DNA of 33,930 bases from an uncultured bacterium (GTDB taxonomy: Bacteria; Armatimonadota; HRBIN16): NCBI GenBank assembly GCA_937132045.1, contig CAKZNX010000386.1, forward strand, positions 1 to 33,930, given 5' to 3'. Position numbers and translations under genes: made by a program. The notes under the pieces are model-generated. The model worked only from the letters and a program-made list of their open reading frames with translations. It was not told the origin of the DNA and did no database searches. Positions 1 through 8,500 of this stretch are shown piece after piece (within the stretch, counting starts at the first letter, position 1; each line of letters starts with the position of its first letter).

Positions 1-19
1 TCGCCTACCGCGGGCCGCA

Positions 20-61
20 GGGGATTGCTTCGCCAGCCTGAAGGCAGGCTCGCAATGACAC
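20..61. repeat. Dispersed palindromic repeat copy (ATTGC...GCAAT with inner AGCCTG-aagg-CAGGCT hairpin)
   Basis: ggggattgcttcgccagcctgaaggcaggctcgcaatgacac shares GGGGATTGCTTCG...CTCGCAATGACAC with the 48-bp repeats at the right end of the window. Confidence 0.7.
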
Positions 62-147
62 AGTGTGCCTGTCGTGTGCTGATGCAGGCTCGCCATCACA
101 CCCTCGTTGCCCAGTAGTAAGATTCCTCTCGCCACCCTCCGCGCCTC

Positions 148-176
148 TTGACATCTGCAGCGACCTGCCGTATAAT
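148..176 (+). promoter_or_regulatory. Consensus sigma70-type promoter for the tRNA operon
   Basis: TTGACA (148-153), 17 nt, TATAAT (171-176), about 22 nt upstream of the tRNA-Leu. Confidence 0.85.
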
Positions 177-197
177 TTATAGTGCAAACGTCCGATA

Positions 198-282
198 GGG
201 CGAGTGGTGAAACTGGTAGACACGCCAGACTTAGGATCTGGTGCCGAAAGGCGTAGGAGTTCGAGTCTCCTCTCGCCCACCA
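198..282 (+). tRNA. tRNA-Leu (anticodon UAG)
   Basis: Acceptor GGGCGAG/CTCGCCC, anticodon loop ctTAGga, long variable arm, GTTCGAGTC T-arm, encoded CCA. Confidence 0.96.
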
Positions 283-302
283 CTCCAACCCAGAGGGCAC
301 GA

Positions 303-378
303 GCGGGAGTAGCTCAGTTGGTAGAGCGTCTGCTTGCCATGCAGAAGGTCGCGGGTTCGAATCCCGTCTCCCGCTCCA
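303..378 (+). tRNA. tRNA-Gly (anticodon GCC)
   Basis: Acceptor GCGGGAG/CTCCCGC, anticodon loop ttGCCat, GGTTCGAATCC T-arm, encoded CCA. Confidence 0.96.
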
Positions 379-402
379 TTTTTCTTGCTGAGGTCTTGCG
401 CC

Positions 403-1179
403 TTGGACTCCCCCAGAGTGACCGCTGTGGTGCTGGCAGGCGGCAAAAGCAAGCCTGACCTGATCGCGGCGACCGGCGTATCCAACCGCGCCCTGCTTCA
501 AATCGAGGGTGAAACCATGCTCGCGCGCGTGGTGCGAGCACTGCGCGATAGCCACTGCGTGCAGGAAGTCACCGTCGTGGGCGATGTCACCCCGCCAGCG
601 GGATGTCACTCCCTGCCCGATAGTGGCGATTTCGTGGAGAACGTCCTGCAGGCAACTTCGCTGGCGCCCGACGAGTCGTTTATCCTGTACGCCACCGCCG
701 ATACGCCGTTCCTGACTCCCGAGGCAGTTGCCGATTTCGTACGACGAAGCCTGCGGTCGGGAGCGGACATGTGCTACCCCATCATCCCGCTGGACCTGTG
801 CGAACAGCGCTTTCCCCACATGCCGCGCACCGCGCTTCGCCTGCGCGAGGGCACATTCACCGGCGGCAATCTCCTGCTGGTGCGGGCGGGGGTGGTACAC
901 CGGCAAGCCGAGCTTCTGCGTCGGGCATTTGCTGCGCGGAAATCGGTGTGGGGCATGGCGAAGATCCTGGGACCGGCTATCATCGGGCGCGTCGTGCTGG
1001 CGAAACTGCTCTCCCCGCGGTGGCTGTCTGTTCTGCACATCAAGCGCCGTGTGGAACAGCTGATGAGCGCCTCTGCTCAGGAAATCCCCACCGACTACGC
1101 CGAAATCGGCGTGGATATCGATAAGCTGGAACATCTGCAGGTACTGGCAGAAGCTGGCTACCGTGTGGGCAGCCGCTGA
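403..1179 (+). CDS. MobA/IspD-like NTP transferase (nucleotidyltransferase, GT-A fold), uncharacterised
   Basis: VVLAGGKS N-terminal motif, ATADTPFLT, C-terminal VDIDKLEHL. Probable TTG start at 403 with GAGGT 8 nt upstream; GTG 418 is the alternative. Confidence 0.8.
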   Translation: MDSPRVTAVVLAGGKSKPDLIAATGVSNRALLQIEGETMLARVVRALRDSHCVQEVTVVGDVTPPAGCHSLPDSGDFVENVLQATSLAPDESFILYATADTPFLTPEAVADFVRRSLRSGADMCYPIIPLDLCEQRFPHMPRTALRLREGTFTGGNLLLVRAGVVHRQAELLRRAFAARKSVWGMAKILGPAIIGRVVLAKLLSPRWLSVLHIKRRVEQLMSASAQEIPTDYAEIGVDIDKLEHLQVLAEAGYRVGSR

Positions 1180-1193
1180 TACCCGGAGGGGCT

Positions 1194-2591
1194 ATGGACC
1201 TGCTCCCCGTTGTCGAGCGCACTTTACAGGAACGGTCTCTGGTGTTGCAGGGGCAAAAGGTTCTGATCGCCTTCTCCGGAGGGGCAGACTCTACCGCGCT
1301 GTTGCACCTGTTCTGTCGCCTGCGGGAAAGCTGGGGGTTGCAGGTGTCGGCGGCGCATCTCAACCATGCCCTGCGCGGTGCTGACAGCGACGCCGATGAA
1401 GCCCATTGTCGGCAGGTGTGCGCCGACTGGCGTGTGCCCTTCTTCTCGCGCCGGGTGGAGGTGTTGCGGCAGGCGCAGGAACGGCACGTCAGCGTGGAGA
1501 TGGCAGCGCGCGAGGTTCGCTATGCGTTCCTCGAAGAGGTGGCGGATGCCGTCGAGGCGGATGTCATCGCTCTGGGACATACCCGCGACGATCAGATAGA
1601 GACGGTGTTGCTCAATCTGGTTCGGGGCGCAGGCATAGATGGTCTCGCTGGAATGCCCATGCGGCGTGGAAGGCTGGTTCGCCCCCTGCTTCATATCAGT
1701 CGCGAGCAGATCAGAGCATACTGCACCATGCAAAACCTGCCTTCTGTGGAAGACCTTTCCAACCTCGACGAGCGCTACAGCCGCAATCGCATAAGGCACG
1801 TGGTGTTGCCCCAGCTGCGCCTGCTGAACTCCGGCGTCGATTCCGCCATCGAACGCCTGTCTGTGCTGGCACACGACGAGGAGCAGTGGTGGAAGGACTA
1901 CCTGCGCCTGCTGGAGCCGACGTTCACCCTGCGCCGTAGCGATCAGGAATGGCAGGTATCGCTGGAGTGGCTGGCTGGTAAGCCACCGGCTTTGCAGAGG
2001 CGGGTCATCCGCTACGTGGTAAGGGAGCTATCGCCGGAGGGCAGGGAACTGCAGTTCGAACAGGTGGAACGCCTGCGCGAGGCGATGAACAGCGGCGGAC
2101 AGTGCGGTGTCACCCTGCATGGCGGGAACGTGCGCGTAGCGGTCGGTAAGCGCACGCTGAGGGCGATGGTGAAACGCGGAGAGGTTACCACCGCGTATGA
2201 AATGGTGGTGCAGCTACCCGGAACGACACCTGTCCCCTGCGTACATGTCACAGTGTATGCCGAGTACTCGGCGTTACCGGATGCATCTCAGTGGCGTCGA
2301 GATAATTGGGAAGTGTGGTGCGACGCTTCGCAGATTCGTGGGCGCCTTGTGGTGCGCAGCTGGCGGCAGGGCGACAGGCTTCAGCCTCTGGGGCTATCGG
2401 GGCATCGTAAACTCTCCGATATCTTTATAGACCGAAAGGTGCCCCCTTCATTACGTCGGTGCCTTCCGATCGTTTGCGACGACGAGGGTATCGTCTGGGT
2501 AGTGGGCATCTGTCTGGCGGATCGGGTGCGCTGTACATCTGAAACGGAACAGACCGTTCATCTGCGGGCGCAACCCAGCGGAGGATGGTAA
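1194..2591 (+). CDS. tilS: tRNA(Ile)-lysidine synthase
   Basis: PP-loop motif LIAFSGGADSTALLHLF, AAHLNHALRG, GHTRDDQIETVLLNLVRGAGIDGLAGM; TilS C-terminal RSWRQGDRLQPLGLSGHRKLSDIFIDRKVP. Confidence 0.95.
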   Translation: MDLLPVVERTLQERSLVLQGQKVLIAFSGGADSTALLHLFCRLRESWGLQVSAAHLNHALRGADSDADEAHCRQVCADWRVPFFSRRVEVLRQAQERHVSVEMAAREVRYAFLEEVADAVEADVIALGHTRDDQIETVLLNLVRGAGIDGLAGMPMRRGRLVRPLLHISREQIRAYCTMQNLPSVEDLSNLDERYSRNRIRHVVLPQLRLLNSGVDSAIERLSVLAHDEEQWWKDYLRLLEPTFTLRRSDQEWQVSLEWLAGKPPALQRRVIRYVVRELSPEGRELQFEQVERLREAMNSGGQCGVTLHGGNVRVAVGKRTLRAMVKRGEVTTAYEMVVQLPGTTPVPCVHVTVYAEYSALPDASQWRRDNWEVWCDASQIRGRLVVRSWRQGDRLQPLGLSGHRKLSDIFIDRKVPPSLRRCLPIVCDDEGIVWVVGICLADRVRCTSETEQTVHLRAQPSGGW

Positions 2592-2673
2592 CAGAGTCAA
2601 TAGACAGATTTCGATGTGGTATAATTTCAACGCAACGGCGCTAAACGAGGAAAGGCGCTAAGAGGAGGAAGAC

Positions 2674-4608
2674 TTGAATCGCAGCCTGCGAAACGCCTTA
2701 GTGCTTGTTTTTCTGGGATTGGCATTCTACCTTGTCGTACGCGGCGGACCCTTCCGCGCGTTCGACTCGCCACAAGAGGTGAAGTATAAACGTCTCCTTG
2801 ACCTGCTGGAGGAAGACCGGGTTCTGCAGGGCGAGTTCGACAAAGACACCTTCCAGTTCCAGACAGACGACGGCTCGCGCTACTATGTGGTTCTTCCCGA
2901 CACCCCGGAGTCGCGTACCGACCTGCACCGCAAGCTGGAGCAGAAGCGGGTCAATTTCACATTCCGACGGTCGGTCTTCTCGGATGCTCTGCAGGGACTG
3001 CTGCCCATGGTGTTGCCGCTGGTGCTGGTGGTCTTCTTCTGGTTTCTCATTCTTCGCCAGATGCAGGCAGGAAGCAATCAGGCGCTTTCCTTCGGGCGCA
3101 GCCGCGCCAAGCGCGCTTCCGAAAACGTGCCTAAAGTGACCTTCGATGATGTAGCAGGCATCGAGGAAGCGAAGGAGGAGCTTCAGGAGATTGTGGAGTT
3201 CCTGAAGAACCCCAAGAAGTTTCAGGCGCTGGGCGCGAAGATACCCAAAGGGGTGCTGTTGCTCGGTCCTCCCGGCTGCGGCAAGACGCTGCTGGCTCGC
3301 GCTATCGCAGGAGAGGCGGGCGTGCCATTCTTCCACATCAGTGGCTCCGACTTCGTGGAGATGTTCGTCGGTGTGGGCGCGTCGCGCGTGCGCGACCTGT
3401 TCGATACCGCCAAAGCGAACCGCCCCTGCATCATCTTCATCGATGAGATCGACGCGGTGGGACGCCAGCGCGGTGCCGGACTGGGCGGAGGGCACGATGA
3501 ACGCGAGCAGACGCTCAACCAGCTGCTGGTGGAGATGGACGGTTTCGACCCCAACGCCGGTGTCATCCTGCTGGCAGCCACCAACCGCCCCGACGTGCTG
3601 GACCCGGCTCTGCTTCGCCCTGGACGGTTCGACCGCCGCATCGTGGTGGACGCCCCCGACGTGAACGGGCGACGCGACATCTTCAAGGTGCACCTGAAAG
3701 GCAAGCCGATCGCCGATGACGTGGACGCCGAAATACTGGCTCGCCGTACGCCCGGCTTCACCGGGGCAGATATCGCCAACCTGGTGAACGAAGCGGCTCT
3801 GCTGGCTGCACGGCGGGACAAACAGCGCATCGATATGTCGGACTTTGATGACGCCATCGAACGAGTCATCGCCGGTCCGGAAAGGCGCAGTAAACTCATC
3901 AGTGAGAAAGAGCGCGAAATGGTCGCCTTCCACGAGGTTGGTCATGCTATCGTGGGCGAGCTGCTGCCCAACGCCGACCCCGTGCAAAAGGTCACCATCC
4001 TTCCGCGCGGCAGGGCGCTGGGCTATACGCTACAGCTGCCGGAGAGAGACCGCTATCTGCTGACGCGGGCGCAACTGCTGGACGAAATCACCACACTGCT
4101 GGGCGGGCGCGCCGCGGAGAAGATTGTCTACAGCGAAGCAACTACCGGCGCTAACAACGATCTGGAGCGCGCCACCGAGATCGCGCGCGCCATGGTTTGC
4201 GAATACGGTATGAGTGAGAAGCTCGGGAACCTGACCTTCGGCAGGCGACATGGCAACCCGTTCCTCGGGCGCGACATCATGGAGGACAGGAACTACAGCG
4301 AGGAGGTTGCCTACGCGATAGACCAGGAAGTACGCGCCATCATTGATGAGTGCTTCCGGCGCGCGGTAGACATCCTCTCCACCAACGACGAGAAGATGCA
4401 CGAGGTGGTGCGGGTGCTTCTGCAGAAGGAGACCATCGAGCGCGAGGAGTTCCTGGCGCTGATGGAGGGCGCTCAGCCTGCGGAGCCGATTAATACCTGG
4501 AGCTCGACGCGCCCTGAAAGCGAAGGGGAGCAAACGTCCGAACAGCCAGAGGCGACGCCGCGCACGCCGATCACCAAGCGACTTCGCACCGAGCCGGGAA
4601 TCGCGTAA
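2674..4608 (+). CDS. ftsH: ATP-dependent zinc metalloprotease FtsH
   Basis: Two N-terminal TM segments, Walker A GPPGCGKT, second region of homology, HEVGH zinc site; TTG start with AGGAGG RBS. Confidence 0.97.
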   Translation: MNRSLRNALVLVFLGLAFYLVVRGGPFRAFDSPQEVKYKRLLDLLEEDRVLQGEFDKDTFQFQTDDGSRYYVVLPDTPESRTDLHRKLEQKRVNFTFRRSVFSDALQGLLPMVLPLVLVVFFWFLILRQMQAGSNQALSFGRSRAKRASENVPKVTFDDVAGIEEAKEELQEIVEFLKNPKKFQALGAKIPKGVLLLGPPGCGKTLLARAIAGEAGVPFFHISGSDFVEMFVGVGASRVRDLFDTAKANRPCIIFIDEIDAVGRQRGAGLGGGHDEREQTLNQLLVEMDGFDPNAGVILLAATNRPDVLDPALLRPGRFDRRIVVDAPDVNGRRDIFKVHLKGKPIADDVDAEILARRTPGFTGADIANLVNEAALLAARRDKQRIDMSDFDDAIERVIAGPERRSKLISEKEREMVAFHEVGHAIVGELLPNADPVQKVTILPRGRALGYTLQLPERDRYLLTRAQLLDEITTLLGGRAAEKIVYSEATTGANNDLERATEIARAMVCEYGMSEKLGNLTFGRRHGNPFLGRDIMEDRNYSEEVAYAIDQEVRAIIDECFRRAVDILSTNDEKMHEVVRVLLQKETIEREEFLALMEGAQPAEPINTWSSTRPESEGEQTSEQPEATPRTPITKRLRTEPGIA

Positions 4609-4631
4609 CATGGTGTAGATGAGTGAAGCCG

Positions 4632-4652
4632 AGGGGCAGTATCACTGCCCCT
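4632..4652. terminator. Hairpin between ftsH and the SPOR gene (possible terminator or processing site)
   Basis: AGGGGCAGT-atc-ACTGCCCCT perfect 9-bp stem; no good T-tract. Confidence 0.45.
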
Positions 4653-4681
4653 TCTCGTGCAGGTAGTGGGAGGGGAATGCC

Positions 4682-5479
4682 ATGCGTTACTCCGGGACAA
4701 ACAGCGGGCAATCCGACCTGTGGCAGCGCATTCTGTTCGTGCTGCTGGGCGCGGCGTGTGTGGTGCTCTGTTACTTCGCCGGAGCCTACCTGATCGGTCC
4801 GTGGCTGCACCGCGTACGGCAGGCGCAATCTCCGGCAACTTCCAGCACCGTCTCTGTGCCATCTACGGCTGGTGCCGTGAACGTGCCTCCGACCGCTCCT
4901 GTGCTCAGCCCGCCGGGTGCGCCCAAGCTGGCAGGCGTGCAAATACGCGAGGTCACTCCCGCAACCCTGCCCGATACCGTTCGGGTTATTCCTTCTGGAA
5001 ATGGCGCTGCCGGCGACAACAACGTACCCACCGAGGAACCGGAGCCGTCCGTTACGCTGGAAGACCAGCCATCCGTACCTCCACCGCCTGCCAATCTCTG
5101 GGCGCCTGCGCCATCCCCGCCCGCCCCCTCGCGCCCTGCCAGCGAGCCGGCTCCGTCGACGGGCGGTGTGCAGGTGCCACAGCTTCTGAACGACGAACCT
5201 GTCCCGTCGGGCGCTGTGTCCGGCAGTGCGCCCGCGGCAGATGTACTCTATCGGGTGCGCCTGCCCGATGCTTTCGACACCCGCGAGGAAGCCGATGCCG
5301 CCGTGCGCGCGATCGCCGAACGAGGACTGTCGGCTGCAGTGGTCACCGACACGTTGGGCGGGCGAAAGGTGTTTCGCGTGCAGCTGGGTGTCTACCGCAA
5401 CCGCACCAATGCAGAGAAGCTGGCAGATCAGGCGCGTCGCGCCGGAGTCTCGGCTGAGGTTGCTGCACCGTCGCCATGA
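4682..5479 (+). CDS. Membrane-anchored SPOR-domain protein
   Basis: N-terminal TM, Pro-rich linker, C-terminal FRVQLGVYRNRTNAEKLADQARRAGVSAEV. Confidence 0.8.
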   Translation: MRYSGTNSGQSDLWQRILFVLLGAACVVLCYFAGAYLIGPWLHRVRQAQSPATSSTVSVPSTAGAVNVPPTAPVLSPPGAPKLAGVQIREVTPATLPDTVRVIPSGNGAAGDNNVPTEEPEPSVTLEDQPSVPPPPANLWAPAPSPPAPSRPASEPAPSTGGVQVPQLLNDEPVPSGAVSGSAPAADVLYRVRLPDAFDTREEADAAVRAIAERGLSAAVVTDTLGGRKVFRVQLGVYRNRTNAEKLADQARRAGVSAEVAAPSP

Positions 5480-5529
5480 GTTGCTGTCTTGTTCCACACA
5501 CGGTTCAACCAGAGGAGGGTCCCCGTCGT

Positions 5530-8500
5530 ATGCGGAAGTGTCTTATCCCCCTGCTCACCCTGCTTGTGAGCCTGCTTCTGTTCGCCACCTCGGCGATGTG
5601 CTCCCCGCCCATTATCCGCGTTCGCGAGATGAAGCCCGGCATGAAGGGCTATGGCTTGACCGTTTTTCAGGGAACCAAGATCGAGCGTTTCGAGGTGGAA
5701 GTGCTGGGCGTGTTGCCCAAAGCGAACGTGGGGCATGACCTCATCTTCATCAGGATGGTGGGGGGTCCTCTCCATTCGCGCGGAGTGAACATCGCTGCGG
5801 GCATGAGCGGTAGCCCCATCTACATCAACGGCAGGCTGGCTGGGGCGGTGTCCATGACCTTCTGGGGGTTCCCGAAGGAACCGCAGTGTTTGGTGACGCC
5901 GATCGAGGATATGCTGGAGGCGCTGGACCCTCGTCTGCCCAGAGAGCCTGCCGGAATGGTGCGCGCGCAGGCGGAACCGCAAACGGTGACCTTTGGCGGT
6001 AAACGTATTATCATCCGTCCGGACAACGCTCCACCCGCCGGGGAGGGCGAACTGGTGTTCACGCGCACACCCGTGCCGGTGATGGTGAGTGGGCTTTCCG
6101 CACGTGGCGTTCAGCGGCTGAACGCTCTGCTTCAACCCTACAACATGTTTGCCATGCCCGGGCCGGGTCGCGCCGAAAATCTGGCGAGACAGGTGCCTCC
6201 TCTTCAGCCCGGCTCGGCAGTGGGAGTGGCGCTGGTGACCGGTGATGTGGACGTGAGCGCCATCGGCACGGTGACCTACCGCGACGGTGACCGCGTGCTG
6301 ATATTCGGGCATCCCTTCATGGGCATTGGGGCGATTGAGGCGCCTCTCACCAGCGCGTACGTCTTCGATGTGGTGCCGAGTTATTCCAGGTCAGTGAAGA
6401 TTGCCGCACCGGTGAGCGTCATCGGCAGGGCAACGCAGGACAGGCTCTTCTCGGTGGCGGGGGAGCTGGGCAGGCGTCCGGCGATGGTGCCTGTAGCGGT
6501 GGACGTGGAGGATGTGGCTACCGGTCGCAAGCGTCGTTTCCATGCGCAGGTGGTTCAGCATCCGCTGTTGACGGGGCAACTCGTGTCGCTGGTGGCGTAT
6601 GAAACGCTGTCGCAGATACGAGGAACGCCCGGCGACTCGCTGGCGCGGGTGCAGATGAGCGTCAGTGCGGACGAGGTGGGCACCATCACCCGCGAAAACG
6701 TGGTGTTTGACGATGTGGACATCGCGGGCAGCGCCACCGCTGACCTCGACAGCCTGATGAACATCCTCACGGCGAACCCCTTCTACCCGGTGCCAATCCG
6801 CAACGTTAACCTGCGTGTGCGCATTGAGAGCCGACGGCAAACCGCCACCATCGAGCGGGTGTTCGTCCGGAGAGGGCGCTACGAACCGGGCGAGACGGTG
6901 GAGCTGGGGGTGGTGCTGAAACCCTATCGCGGCGAGCCAGTGACCCGCAGTGTGAGCCTGACCCTGCCGCCCAGCCTGCGCAGCGGACGCTACACCCTGC
7001 AGGTGCGTGGCGGTCTGGCGCCTTCACTGACTTTGCTGCCCGGGCTGGTGATTCGCACCACCGCTCCGGAACAGGCGCCTCCCACCAGCCTGAGGCAGAT
7101 GGTCAACCGCTTTCTGGAGCGCGAGCGCAACAACGATCTGGTGGTGCGCCTGCTGTTGCCAACCACTACCGTGAATATCGGCGGGGAGAGGTTTAGCCAG
7201 CTTCCGCCCACCATGGGCGCGCTGATGCGCTCGGGTAAGAGCAGTGCCCTGCGTCTGGAACGAGACGAGATCAAGCTGGTACTGCCAACCGAGTGGGTGG
7301 TCAGCGGCACGCAAACACTGATACTGAACGTTCAGCGAAGGGACTCGTCTGAAACGCGCCCTGCCGAGCCTCGAATGCCGCCCCCTGCCGAATCGCTTCC
7401 GCCAGACGCACCGCCTCCTCCTGCGCCTCCGGGCGTGCCAGCGATGCTGGATGGAGACACAGTCACGGAGGATATTCAGGCTTTCGCGGAGGTGGTATCT
7501 CTGAGCCAGCAATCCCGGCAAAGCCCGAACCCTGCACAGGGTGGTAGCACAGCGTCAGCGCCGTCCGGGCAAGAGGGCAGGGGCACGGCGCGGGACACTG
7601 CTGAAAAGGAAGAGAAACCGGTAGCACGTGCTGCGCAGGTCTGGACACAAACGGAGCAAGCGGACTTCGCCAAGGGGTTCTTCAATCGAACAGCAGCGTC
7701 TTCGGAAGGAGATGTGCGTCTTTCCCTGTCGCTGGCGCGGGCGCTGGACACCGGCAGACCGTTTGTCTGGAGCCTGCTTCCTGCTGGCGAGGATGGCTTG
7801 CTTGCGGGCACGGGACATGAGGGAGAAATCCTGCGCGTGCATTCAGACGGGAAGGTGTCTGCGCTGTGCCGCCTGCCGGAACTGGAGGTGCACTGGCTCC
7901 TTTCCGACGGCGATGGCTGGCTGGCTGGCACGTCGCCGCGTGGGCGCATCTATCGCGTCTCCTCCAGCGGCCAGTTCCAGCAGGTGGCGCAGCTCGAACA
8001 GAGCTATCCGGTGTGTGCGGTGCGTCGTGGCCGCGACTCCGTTCTGGTAGGAGCGGGCGGCAGTGCTGGTATCGTATACGAACTGCGTGATGGTCAGGCG
8101 ACCAGCCTTCTGCAGACGGGACAGAACCACGTCACCGCGCTGGCTGTAAGCGGGGATGGCACGGTATACGTGGGCACGGGCGATAGTGCCATGCTGTGGC
8201 GCATCCTGCCCGACAATTCCGCACAGGCGGTGCGCGACTTCGGCGATGGCGCGGTGTCTGCCCTGCAGGTATGGCAGGATGGTTCGGTGCTGGTGGCGTT
8301 GCAGTCGCGCCAGCAGGTCATCCGCCTGTACGCCGACGGACGCACCAGGACGCTTATCGAACGCAGTGACAACCCCGTCCTGGCGTTCATCCCGGCTCCG
8401 GACGGCAGCGTCTTCGCGTCCGGTAGCGGTGTGTTGTACCAGATATTCCCGGACAACCGGGTGAATCTGGTGGAGAACCGGCTGGACGTGGACTTCGCCA

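Noticed and set aside
5-541. Several overlapping small ORFs over the tRNA genes
   Set aside because: They cross the tRNA-Leu and tRNA-Gly genes and repeats; not credible coding sequences.
2620-2625. TATAAT box upstream of ftsH as a promoter
   Set aside because: A good -10 is present but there is no convincing -35 at 16-18 bp; plausible but not strong enough to list.
2698-3987. 429-aa minus-strand ORF antisense to ftsH
   Set aside because: High-GC antisense shadow ORF over a clearly coding ftsH; low-complexity His/Gln/Arg-rich, no recognisable motif or RBS.
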